A stretch of 64,000 nucleotides of DNA from Hydrogenophaga sp. (GTDB lineage: Bacteria > Pseudomonadota > Gammaproteobacteria > Burkholderiales > Burkholderiaceae_C). Shown piece by piece: positions 25,401 to 32,644 of the stretch. The position numbers and the translations under genes were made by a program. The stretch's first letter is position 1; each line of letters opens with the position of its first letter. Where the stretch lies: positions 153,525 to 217,524 of the forward strand of contig JACVCO010000004.1 in the NCBI GenBank assembly GCA_016741995.1, in the 5' to 3' direction. The notes under the pieces are model-generated. The model did not search any database, was not told the origin of the DNA, and was given only the letters and a program-made list of their open reading frames with translations.

Positions 25401-25841
25401 TGGGAAACGCGCCGGCGCCTGCGCGCGGGTGGCTGGGGCGAGGTGCCGCTGGCCATCGTCTCGGCCAACGCCTTCGACAAGGGCCTGCACGTCGAGCTCG
25501 ATGGCGAGGACGGCGTGCACGCGCAGGATTTCATCGTCAAGCCGGTGCGGCGCACCGAACTGCTGACCTGGCTCGCGCAGGCGCTCGGCCTGCAGTGGAT
25601 CGAGGCCGGCACCGAGCAGGCACCCCCCGAGCCCGTGCGGGCGGCCGCACCCGCGCGCGACGAGATCGAGCCTCTGCTCGAACTCGTGCGCCTGGGCTAC
25701 ACGCGCGGCATCCTGCAATGGCTCGACGACTGGGTGCGCCGCCGGCCCGAGCACGCCGCGCTCGCCACCACGCTCGCGGCGCTCGCGCGCGAGTTCCGCT
25801 TCGAAGCCATCGAACAAAGACTGATCCATGGCGATGCCTGA
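22398..25841 (+). CDS. NCS1-transporter/hybrid histidine kinase fusion (putative nucleobase or urea-related sensor)
   Basis: 1147 residues from a GTG. Residues ~45-500 form an NCS1 (cytosine/allantoin permease-like) domain with about 12 helices, starting with the 'DYNSWVGSETMEDYALRFTP' region. Residues 511-548 carry eight cysteines (511, 514, 526, 534, 537, 538, 544, 548), a likely zinc or redox site. Two more helices (~575-640) and a coiled linker lead to HisKA (His702 in 'ISHELRTPLNSILG'), HATPase (N box near Asn820, 'TGTGLGLTI') and a receiver with Asp993 in 'FLDLAMPG'. A ~95-residue tail follows. It overlaps its LuxR-type regulator and sits between urease and urtA, so it probably controls urea or nucleobase nitrogen genes. 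Transport activity and ligand are unknown. Confidence 0.9.
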   Translation: MSAAPNAPSADAPQRIIKVRRDYNSWVGSETMEDYALRFTPQRFRKWSEWRVANTAFGAASFLILEAVGATLLVQYGFVNAALAILATGLIIFLAGLPISVYAARHGIDMDLLTRGAGFGYIGSTITSLIYASFTFIFFALEAAVMAYALELALGIPPHWGYLVCAVVVIPLVTHGVSVISRFQVWTQPLWLVMMVVPFVAVGLMAPQAFTDVMHYGGASGSGASFDWHLFGAALTVGIALITQMGEQADYLRFMPAPQPGRERRWWLGVLAGGPGWVVLGVVKMLGGAVLAYLAISHMVPPDRAVDPNQMYLAAYEYVFSDYGWAVAATALFVVISQMKINVTNAYAGSLAWSNFFSRLTHSHPGRVVWVVFNTFIAFMLMEMNVFQALGQVLGVYSNIAIAWIMAVVADLVVNKPMGWSPKGIEFKRAHLYDINPVGVGAMVLASALSIAAHMGLMGPTAEAFSAVIAMVTAFVTAPLIAWATKGRYYIARSDEAVTAGNYRRLGIRRCVICERDYEGPDMAHCPAYQGPICSLCCTLDARCGDLCKPHARLSEQWTATLRRLMPRRVWPYLDAGLAHYLLIMVVIAPVLAAVLGLLYRQEVQSLAEDLGGNLSLLDTALRSGFLRVYAVLLLIAATVAWWLVLAHKSRVVAQEESNRQTRLLMHEIESHKRTDLALQQARRAAEQANQAKTRYISTISHELRTPLNSILGYAQLLQEDSGLPPHRAQALRVIQRGGEHLLSLIDGTLDIARIEAGKLALDARPVPFAATLAEVAGMFELQAASKGLRFVYDTHGRLPEVVRADEKRLRQILINLLGNAVKFTRAGQVRLRVSHAREMAQFEVHDTGPGMTAAEIERVFEPFARGQGESAGPTGTGLGLTITKMLTDLMGGELTVRSAPGEGCVFTVRLFLPEMRGALPVRPLVVQPVGYLGERRRVLVVDNEEADRELLQRWLEPLGFEVLPATNGLHALELLDGLAPGDPGAPHAIFLDLAMPGIDGWETRRRLRAGGWGEVPLAIVSANAFDKGLHVELDGEDGVHAQDFIVKPVRRTELLTWLAQALGLQWIEAGTEQAPPEPVRAAAPARDEIEPLLELVRLGYTRGILQWLDDWVRRRPEHAALATTLAALAREFRFEAIEQRLIHGDA

Positions 25842-26847
25842 CTACGAAACCCCCGTCGACAGCGCCCGCCTGCCACGCGGCGAGCACCGCGTCGTGCTCA
25901 TCGTCGACGACGTGCCCGACAACGTGGCGCCGCTGCACGACGCGCTCGACGACGCCGGCTACACCGTGCTGGTGGCGCTCGACGGCGAGAGCGCCATCCG
26001 CCGCGCGCGCCAGGCCTTGCCCGACATGGTGCTGCTCGACGCCGTCATGCCCGGCATCGACGGCTTCGAGGTGGCGCGCCGCCTCAAGGCCGATGCCAGC
26101 ACTGCGGGCATCCCGGTGATCTTCATGACCGGCCTCACCGACACCGAGCACCTGGAGACCGCGTTCGGTGCGGGCTGCGTGGACTACGTGACCAAGCCCA
26201 TCAAGCCGCGCGAGGTGATGGCGCGCATGGGCGTGCACCTCAAGCAGGCGCGCGAACAGCGCGAAGGCGCCATCGAACGCAGCCAGGCGCGCCACGCGCT
26301 CGACGCCTTCGGCTACGCCACCATCACCGTGCGCGCGAGCGACGGGCGCCTGGTGTGGCAGACCCCGCTCGCGCGCGACCTGCTGCGCCTGCACTGCGGC
26401 ACCGAAGCCCCAACCACACCCAGCGTGGTGCTGCAGTGGCTGCGCCGCCACCTGGCCGAAGCGCAGGCGCAGCGCGAGCCCCCGCGCCTCACCATCGAGA
26501 ACGGCCCGCGCCGCCTCACCTTTCGCCTGCACCAGCGCGTGGGCGACGAAGACACCGGCCCGCGTGACCAGGGCGACTGGCTGATCGTGATGCAGGAAAG
26601 CTCCAACGAATCCGTGCACGCCGCGCTTGCCGCGGCCTTCGGCCTCACTGCGCGCGAGGCCGAGGTGCTCTACTGGGTCGTCAAGGGCAAGATCAACCGC
26701 GACATCGCCGACATCCTGGGCGCCAGCCCCGCCACGGTGAAGAAGCACCTGGAACGCATCCACATGAAGATGGGCGTGGAGACGCGCACGGCGGCGGCGG
26801 CGATGGCGATCAACCGCGTGCGCCAGCTGGATACGCCGGCGGGCTGA
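25828..26847 (+). CDS. LuxR/NarL-family response regulator paired with the NCS1-kinase
   Basis: 339 residues, starting inside the last codons of the kinase gene (14-base overlap). The receiver (~20-140) is canonical: Asp27/Asp28, phospho-acceptor Asp71 in 'LLDAVMPGIDGF', Thr in 'FMTGL', Lys in 'VTKPIKP'. A ~120-residue middle part ('FGYATITVRASDGRLVWQTPLARDLL') looks PAS-like. The LuxR helix-turn-helix is at ~270-330: 'LTAREAEVLYWVVKGKINRDIA' in part and 'SPATVKKHLERIHMKMGVETR'. The stretch downstream holds an unusual repeated palindrome before urtA, a likely target. Confidence 0.93.
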   Translation: MAMPDYETPVDSARLPRGEHRVVLIVDDVPDNVAPLHDALDDAGYTVLVALDGESAIRRARQALPDMVLLDAVMPGIDGFEVARRLKADASTAGIPVIFMTGLTDTEHLETAFGAGCVDYVTKPIKPREVMARMGVHLKQAREQREGAIERSQARHALDAFGYATITVRASDGRLVWQTPLARDLLRLHCGTEAPTTPSVVLQWLRRHLAEAQAQREPPRLTIENGPRRLTFRLHQRVGDEDTGPRDQGDWLIVMQESSNESVHAALAAAFGLTAREAEVLYWVVKGKINRDIADILGASPATVKKHLERIHMKMGVETRTAAAAMAINRVRQLDTPAG

Positions 26848-26866
26848 AGCCCCGATCGTCCCCGCA

Positions 26867-26890
26867 TACGCCACCCGGCGTACATACGCC
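26867..26890 (+). promoter_or_regulatory. candidate operator upstream of urtA (TACGCC repeats)
   Basis: TACGCC (26867-26872), four bases, GGCGTA (26877-26882), two bases, TACGCC (26885-26890): three alternating inverted copies of one hexamer in the 153-base gap between the regulator and urtA. Placement ~110 bases before the urtA ATG suits an activator site for the adjacent LuxR-type regulator. Binding is inferred. Confidence 0.5.
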
Positions 26891-27000
26891 GCCCACCCTT
26901 CTCCCTAAATTCCGTTGCGACCGCTCCCCATGGCCCTGGCCACGGTGAAGCGGCACGAACACCCATCCCGGGGCCATCAACGGATCACAGGAGAAGCGCC

Positions 27001-28293
27001 ATGTCGAAGATTTCCCAACCGCGTCGTCTGACGCTCAAGACCCTGGCCGCCGCGGCCACGGTTGCCTCGCTCGGCTTCACCGGCCTGAGCGCCCACGCGC
27101 AAGAGACCATCAAGGTCGGCGTGCTGCACAGCCTCTCGGGCACCATGGCCATTTCGGAAACCGTGCTCAAGGACACGGTGCTGATGGCGATCGACGAGAT
27201 CAACGCCAAGGGCGGCCTGCTGGGCAAGAAGCTCGAGCCCGTGGTGGTGGACCCGGCCTCCAACTGGCCGCTGTTCGCCGAGCGCACCAAGCAACTGCTG
27301 ACGCAGGACAAGGTGGCCGTGATCTTCGGCTGCTGGACCTCGGTGAGCCGCAAGTCGGTGCTGCCGGTGGTGGAAGAGAACAACGGCCTGCTGTTCTACC
27401 CCGTGCAATACGAGGGTGAAGAGCTCAGCCCCAACGTGTTCTACACCGGTGCCGCGCCCAACCAGCAGGCCATCCCCGCGGTGGAGTACCTGATGAGCAA
27501 GGACGGCGGTTCGGCCAAGCGCTTCGTGCTGCTGGGCACCGACTACGTCTACCCGCGCACCACCAACAAGATCCTGCGCGCCTTCCTCAAGACCAAGGGT
27601 GTGGCCGACGCCGACATCATGGAGGAGTACACGCCCTTCGGTCACAGCGATTACCAGACCATCATCGCCAAGATCAAGAAGTTCTCGGCCGAAGGCAAGA
27701 AGACGGCGGTCGTCTCCACCATCAACGGTGACTCCAACGTGCCGTTCTACAAGGAACTCGGCAACGCCGGCCTGTCCGCCAAGGACGTGCCCGTGGTCGC
27801 CTTCTCGGTGGGTGAGGAAGAACTGCGCGGCGTGGACACCAAGCCGCTGGTGGGCCACCTGGCCGCCTGGAACTACTTCATGAGCGTGAAGAGCCCGGCC
27901 AACACCGCCTTCGTGAAGAAGTGGAGCGACTACGCCAAGGCCAAGAACATCGCCGGCCACAAGGACAAGCCCATCACCAACGATCCGATGGAAGCCACCT
28001 ACATCGGCTTCAACATGTGGGCGCAGGCGGTCACCAAGGCCAAGAGCACCGACGTGGACAAGGTGCGCGCCGCCATGTACGGCCAGACCTTCCAGGCCCC
28101 GGGCGGCTTCATCTCCACCATGGACAAGGAAAACCACCACCTGCACAAGCCGGTCTTCATCGGCGAAGTGCGCGCGGACGGCCAGTTCAACGTGGTGTGG
28201 AAGACCCCGGGCCCGGTCGTGGCCGACCCGTGGAGCGACTACATCGCCGAGAACAAGGGCAAGAAGAACGTGCCCGCCAAGTCGGCGAAGTGA
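27001..28293 (+). CDS. urtA: urea ABC transporter substrate-binding protein
   Basis: 430 residues with a signal peptide (cleavage near 'LSAHA/QETIKVG', residue ~34). The periplasmic-binding fold of the branched-chain amino acid/urea class follows: 'GVLHSLSGTMAISETVLKDTVLMAIDEIN' in part, 'VIFGCWTSVSRKSVLPVVEENNGLLFYP', and 'NPVFYTGAAPNQQ'-like 'SPNVFYTGAAPNQQAIPAVEYL'. These are diagnostic for UrtA rather than LivJ. A strong ribosome site (AGGAGAAG) precedes the ATG. It is first in urtABCDE. Confidence 0.96.
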   Translation: MSKISQPRRLTLKTLAAAATVASLGFTGLSAHAQETIKVGVLHSLSGTMAISETVLKDTVLMAIDEINAKGGLLGKKLEPVVVDPASNWPLFAERTKQLLTQDKVAVIFGCWTSVSRKSVLPVVEENNGLLFYPVQYEGEELSPNVFYTGAAPNQQAIPAVEYLMSKDGGSAKRFVLLGTDYVYPRTTNKILRAFLKTKGVADADIMEEYTPFGHSDYQTIIAKIKKFSAEGKKTAVVSTINGDSNVPFYKELGNAGLSAKDVPVVAFSVGEEELRGVDTKPLVGHLAAWNYFMSVKSPANTAFVKKWSDYAKAKNIAGHKDKPITNDPMEATYIGFNMWAQAVTKAKSTDVDKVRAAMYGQTFQAPGGFISTMDKENHHLHKPVFIGEVRADGQFNVVWKTPGPVVADPWSDYIAENKGKKNVPAKSAK

Positions 28294-28314
28294 TCGCCGA
28301 GCGGGCCTGACACG

Positions 28315-29910
28315 ATGCGAAGACTGCTCGTTCTGTGGTGTGCCGTGCTGGGGGCCTTGTGCGCCCTGGCACCGGCCCATGCCCTCACCGTGGAGGACGC
28401 GCTCGCGGTGGCGCAGGGCGCCACGGACGAGCGGATCGACGCCATCAACAAGCTCGCCGCCGCCGACGACGCGCGTGGTCACGCCGTGATCCGCGCGCTC
28501 GCCGACGAGGCGCTGAAGTACACCGACACGGCGGTCTTCATCGCCGACGGCAGCACGGTGCTCGACGCCGTGACCGGCCAGGCCGCCACGCTGCCCGAGG
28601 GCGCGAGCGATGCCATGGTCAACAACCGGTTGCGCGGTGCGCTCGACACCGCGCTGGCCGGCATCGAACTCTTCACCGCCGGCCCCGCGCGCCAGCGCGA
28701 GGCCGCGCGCAGCCTGCAACGCAACGCCTTCAGCGACCCCGACCCCGAGGGCTTGCCCCTGGTCGAAAAAGCGCTCGCGATCGACCTCGATCCGCAAGCG
28801 CGGCAGTCGCTCGAACTGGCGCAGGCCGCCATGCAACTGGCCAGCGACGACGAGGCCGTGCGCCTGGCCGCAGCCATCAAGCTCGGTGAGGCGCGCGCGC
28901 CCATCGTGCGCCCGCTGATCGAGGACCGCCTGAAGGAAGAAGCCAGCGCCGATGTGAAGGCCGCGCTGGCGAAGTCGCTCGCCGCCATCGACCGCCGCGT
29001 GGCCCTGGCCAGCGGCCTGGGCCAGGCCTTCACCGGCATCAGCCTGGGCAGCATCCTGCTGCTCGCGGCGCTGGGCCTGGCCATCACCTACGGGCTCATG
29101 GGCGTGATCAACATGGCCCACGGCGAACTCATCATGATCGGCGCCTATGCCACCTGGCTGGTCCAGACGGTGTTCCGCCAGCACTTCCCCGACTGGTTCG
29201 ACGCCTACCTGCTGGTGGCCCTGCCCGTGGCCTTCGCCGCCTCGGCGCTGGTTGGCGCGGTGATGGAGCGCACGGTGATCCGCTTCCTCTACGGCCGCCC
29301 GCTGGAGACGCTGCTCGCCACCTGGGGCATCTCGCTGGTGCTGATGCAGACCGTGCGCAGCCTGTTCGGTGCGCAGAACGTGGCGGTGGAAAACCCGAGC
29401 TGGATGAGTGGCGGCATCGTGGTGCTGGGCAACCTGAATCTGCCCTGGAACCGCCTCGTCATCCTGGCCTTCGCGGCGGCCGTGCTCATCGGCGTGTCGC
29501 TGCTGATCGCGCGCACCCGGCTCGGCCTCTTCGTGCGCGGCGTCACCCAGAACCGGCCCATCGCTGCCTGCATGGGCGTGAACACCGCGCGCATCGACAC
29601 CTGGGCCTTCGCGCTGGGCTCCGGCATCGCGGGCCTGGCGGGTTGCGCGCTCTCGCAGATCGGCAACGTCGGCCCCGACCTCGGGCAGGCCTACATCGTG
29701 GACTCGTTCATGGTGGTGGTGCTGGGCGGCGTGGGCCAGCTCGCGGGCACGGTCTACGCCGCGCTCGGCCTGGGCATGCTCAACAAGTTCATCGAGGGCT
29801 GGGCCGGTGCCGTGCTCGCCAAGATCGTGGTGCTGGTCTTCATCATCGTGTTCATCCAGAAACGCCCGCAAGGCATCTTTGCCCTCAAGGGCCGGAGCGT
29901 CGAGGCATGA
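28315..29910 (+). CDS. urtB: urea ABC transporter permease UrtB
   Basis: 531 residues. A signal-like helix and a ~220-residue extracytoplasmic Ala-rich extension (residues ~25-235) precede the LivH-type membrane domain, which begins at 'FTGISLGSILLLAALGLAITYGLMG'. The long extension is normal for UrtB. Conserved 'INMAHGELIMIGAYATWLVQ' (~263-282) and 'NRPIAACMGVNTARIDTWAFALGSGIAGLAG' in part follow. The stop overlaps urtC as ATGA. Confidence 0.96.
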   Translation: MRRLLVLWCAVLGALCALAPAHALTVEDALAVAQGATDERIDAINKLAAADDARGHAVIRALADEALKYTDTAVFIADGSTVLDAVTGQAATLPEGASDAMVNNRLRGALDTALAGIELFTAGPARQREAARSLQRNAFSDPDPEGLPLVEKALAIDLDPQARQSLELAQAAMQLASDDEAVRLAAAIKLGEARAPIVRPLIEDRLKEEASADVKAALAKSLAAIDRRVALASGLGQAFTGISLGSILLLAALGLAITYGLMGVINMAHGELIMIGAYATWLVQTVFRQHFPDWFDAYLLVALPVAFAASALVGAVMERTVIRFLYGRPLETLLATWGISLVLMQTVRSLFGAQNVAVENPSWMSGGIVVLGNLNLPWNRLVILAFAAAVLIGVSLLIARTRLGLFVRGVTQNRPIAACMGVNTARIDTWAFALGSGIAGLAGCALSQIGNVGPDLGQAYIVDSFMVVVLGGVGQLAGTVYAALGLGMLNKFIEGWAGAVLAKIVVLVFIIVFIQKRPQGIFALKGRSVEA

Positions 29911-31031
29911 GCGGTATGCCCCATGCAAACACCGTGGTGCTGCCCGAGCGCGCCCCCTTGCTCACGCGCGCCGGCTGGAGCGCCTTCCTGGTGGCGCTGC
30001 TCGTGGTGTGCGCGCTGGCGCCCGTGCTCAACCTGCTGGTGCCGGCCGGCAGCCCCCTGCACCTGAGCGACTACGCGGTGGCCCTGATCGGCAAGATCAT
30101 GTGCTTCGCCATCTGCGCGCTCGCCATGGACCTGATCTGGGGCTACAGCGGCATCCTCTCGCTCGGCCACGGCCTGTTCTTCGCGCTCGGTGGCTACATG
30201 ATGGGCATGTACCTCATGCGCCAGATCGGCCGCGACGGCCAGTACCAGAGCGACCTGCCGGACTTCATGGTGTTCCTGGACTGGAAGGAACTGCCCTGGC
30301 ACTGGGCGCTGTCCGACAGCTTCATCGCCACGCTGTTCCTCATCGTGCTCGTGCCCGGCGGCGTGGCCTTCATCTTCGGCTACTTCGCTTTCCGCTCGCG
30401 CATCAAGGGCGTGTACTTCTCCATCATCACGCAGGCGCTCACCTACGCCGCGCTGCTGCTGTTCTTCCGCAACGAGACGGGCTTCGGCGGCAACAACGGC
30501 TTCACCGATTTCAAGCGCATCCTGGGCATTGCCATCGCCACGCCGCAGATGCGCATGTTCCTGTTCGTGCTCACGGGCCTCACGCTGCTGGGCTTCTTCC
30601 TGTTCGCGCGCTGGCTGGTGCGCAGCAAGTTCGGCCGCGTGCTGCAGGCCATCCGCGACGCCGAGAACCGCACCATGTTCTGCGGTTACGACCCGCTGCC
30701 CTACAAGCTCGCCATCTGGACCATCTCGGCCGTGATGTGCGGCGTGGCCGGCGCGCTCTACGTGCCGCAGGTGGGCATCATCAACCCGAGCGAGATGAGC
30801 CCGGCCAACAGCATCGAGATCGCGATCTGGGCCGCGGTGGGCGGGCGCGGCACGCTGATCGGCCCGATCGTGGGCGCCTTCCTGGTCAACGGCGCCAAGA
30901 GCTGGCTCACCGTTACCTTCCCCGAGTTCTGGCTCTATGTGCTGGGTGCGCTGTTCATCGCCGTCACGCTGTTCATGCCGCAGGGCGTGGTGGGGCTGGT
31001 GAAGAAGCTGCGCAAGGGGGGCAAGGCATGA
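29907..31031 (+). CDS. urtC: urea ABC transporter permease UrtC
   Basis: 374 residues from the ATG overlapping the urtB stop. LivM-type permease with about ten helices: 'SDYAVALIGKIMCFAICALAMDLIWGYSGILSLGHGLFFALGGYMMGMYLM' is the family core (read in part). 'RVLQAIRDAENRTMFCGYDP' is the cytoplasmic coupling loop and 'GALYVPQVGIINPSEMSPANSIE' the conserved C-terminal block. It pairs with UrtB and overlaps urtD by four bases. Confidence 0.96.
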   Translation: MSGMPHANTVVLPERAPLLTRAGWSAFLVALLVVCALAPVLNLLVPAGSPLHLSDYAVALIGKIMCFAICALAMDLIWGYSGILSLGHGLFFALGGYMMGMYLMRQIGRDGQYQSDLPDFMVFLDWKELPWHWALSDSFIATLFLIVLVPGGVAFIFGYFAFRSRIKGVYFSIITQALTYAALLLFFRNETGFGGNNGFTDFKRILGIAIATPQMRMFLFVLTGLTLLGFFLFARWLVRSKFGRVLQAIRDAENRTMFCGYDPLPYKLAIWTISAVMCGVAGALYVPQVGIINPSEMSPANSIEIAIWAAVGGRGTLIGPIVGAFLVNGAKSWLTVTFPEFWLYVLGALFIAVTLFMPQGVVGLVKKLRKGGKA

Positions 31032-31903
31032 CGCCCGATCTGATGCAGGCCGGCGCCGAGCGCATGCAGAAGTTCGCGGGGATCATCCCCTCGGGCAACA
31101 CCGAATCGGGTGGGCGCAAGGCCGGGTTCTCGCGCCCCGTGGTGCCGGGCGAGGTCGACGTCACGCACGGGCGCATCCTCTACCTGGAAGACGTGCACGT
31201 CGCCTTCGACGGCTTCAAGGCCATCAACGGCCTGTCGCTGGACATCGCGCCCGGCGAACTGCGCTGCATCATCGGTCCCAACGGCGCGGGCAAGACCACG
31301 ATGATGGACATCATCACCGGCAAGACGCGGCCCGATCAGGGCACCGTGTTCTTCGGCTCCACCATCGACCTGCTGCGCCACCGCGAGGCCGAGATCGCCA
31401 GCCTGGGCATCGGCCGCAAGTTCCAGAAGCCCACGGTGTTCGAGCAGCTCACGGTGTACGAGAACCTCGAACTGGCGCTGGCCACCAACAAACGCGTGTG
31501 GCCGTCCATGCTCTTCAGCCCCACGGGCGAACAGCGCGACCGCCTGGCCGAGGTGCTGCTCACCATCCACTTGGCCGGGCACGTGACGCGCCCCGCCGGC
31601 GAACTGAGCCACGGCCAGAAACAGTGGCTGGAGATCGGCATGCTGCTCATGCAGGACCCGAAGCTGCTGCTGCTGGACGAACCCGTGGCCGGCATGACCG
31701 ACGAGGAAACCGAGCGCACCGCGCAACTCTTCCTCACGCTCAAGGGCCGGCACTCGCTGATGGTGGTCGAGCACGACATGGCCTTCATCCGCACCATCTC
31801 CGAGAAGGTGACGGTGCTGTGCGACGGCGCCGTGCTGGCCGAAGGCACGCTCGACGAGGTGCAGGCCGACGAGCGCGTGATCGAGGTTTACCTCGGTCGT
31901 TGA
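31028..31903 (+). CDS. urtD: urea ABC transporter ATP-binding protein UrtD
   Basis: 291 residues from the ATG overlapping the urtC stop. Walker A 'GPNGAGKTTMMDIITGKTRP' (~81-100), signature 'LSHGQKQWLEIGMLLMQDP' and Walker B 'LLLLDEPVAGM' are intact. A ~45-residue N-terminal extension precedes 'ILYLEDVHVAFDGFKAINGL', as in other UrtD proteins. LivG type. urtE starts 17 bases later. Confidence 0.95.
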   Translation: MTPDLMQAGAERMQKFAGIIPSGNTESGGRKAGFSRPVVPGEVDVTHGRILYLEDVHVAFDGFKAINGLSLDIAPGELRCIIGPNGAGKTTMMDIITGKTRPDQGTVFFGSTIDLLRHREAEIASLGIGRKFQKPTVFEQLTVYENLELALATNKRVWPSMLFSPTGEQRDRLAEVLLTIHLAGHVTRPAGELSHGQKQWLEIGMLLMQDPKLLLLDEPVAGMTDEETERTAQLFLTLKGRHSLMVVEHDMAFIRTISEKVTVLCDGAVLAEGTLDEVQADERVIEVYLGR

Positions 31904-31920
31904 CCCGGACGGAAGACGCC

Positions 31921-32625
31921 ATGCTTGAAATCAAGGACGTTCACCAGTACTACGGCGGCAGCCACATCCTGCGCGGCGTGAGCCTGCAGGCCAAAGTGGG
32001 TGAAGTCACCGTGGTGCTGGGCCGCAACGGCGTGGGCAAGACCACGCTGCTCAAGTCGCTCATGGGCCTGGTGCCCATCAAGAGCGGCGACATCGTCTTC
32101 AACGGCCAGGCCGTGCAGGGCGCGGCGCCTTACGTGCGTGCGCACCTGGGCATGGGTTACGTGCCGCAGGGCCGCGAGATCTTCGCGCGTCTGACGGTGC
32201 AGGAGAACCTGCAGATGGGCCTGGCCACACGGCCCGCGGGCACGCCCGTGCCGCCGCAGTTGTTCGAGCTGTTCCCGGTGCTCAAGCAGATGCTGGGCCG
32301 CCGCGGGGGCGATCTCTCGGGCGGGCAGCAGCAGCAACTCGCCATCGCGCGTGCGCTGGCCAGCAAGCCCCGCGTGCTCATCCTCGACGAGCCCACCGAA
32401 GGCATCCAGCCCAACATCATCAAGGACATCGGGCGCGTGCTGCGCCAACTGGCCGACCAGGGCCTCGACGGCGAGCCCATGGCGATCCTGCTGGTGGAGC
32501 AGTACTACGACTTCGCCGAGGCGCTGGCCGACCGCTACCTCGTGATGGAGCGCGGCGAGGTGATCGCCAGCGGCCCGGGCAGCGAGATGCAGGAAAAAGG
32601 CATTCGCCAGCTGGTGGCGATCTGA
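31921..32625 (+). CDS. urtE: urea ABC transporter ATP-binding protein UrtE
   Basis: 234 residues. Walker A 'GRNGVGKTTLLKSLMGL' (~36-52), 'YVPQGREIFARLTVQENL', signature 'LSGGQQQQLAIARALA' and Walker B 'VLILDEPTEGIQP' are intact. LivF type, with the ending 'QEKGIRQLVAI' usual for UrtE. Last gene of the importer operon; it faces the large PAS kinase tail to tail with 19 bases between and no clear terminator. Confidence 0.95.
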   Translation: MLEIKDVHQYYGGSHILRGVSLQAKVGEVTVVLGRNGVGKTTLLKSLMGLVPIKSGDIVFNGQAVQGAAPYVRAHLGMGYVPQGREIFARLTVQENLQMGLATRPAGTPVPPQLFELFPVLKQMLGRRGGDLSGGQQQQLAIARALASKPRVLILDEPTEGIQPNIIKDIGRVLRQLADQGLDGEPMAILLVEQYYDFAEALADRYLVMERGEVIASGPGSEMQEKGIRQLVAI

Positions 32626-32644
32626 GCCGGCCCCGGCCCGATCT

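Noticed and set aside
22779..25829. 1016-codon open frame on the minus strand opposite the transporter-kinase
   Set aside because: A shadow of high-GC codon bias: His/Arg/Ala/Gly-rich, no domain, and the opposite strand encodes a complete multi-domain protein.
26977..29928. 983-codon minus-strand frame opposite urtA and urtB
   Set aside because: Same GC shadow effect; urtA and urtB are unmistakable on the plus strand.
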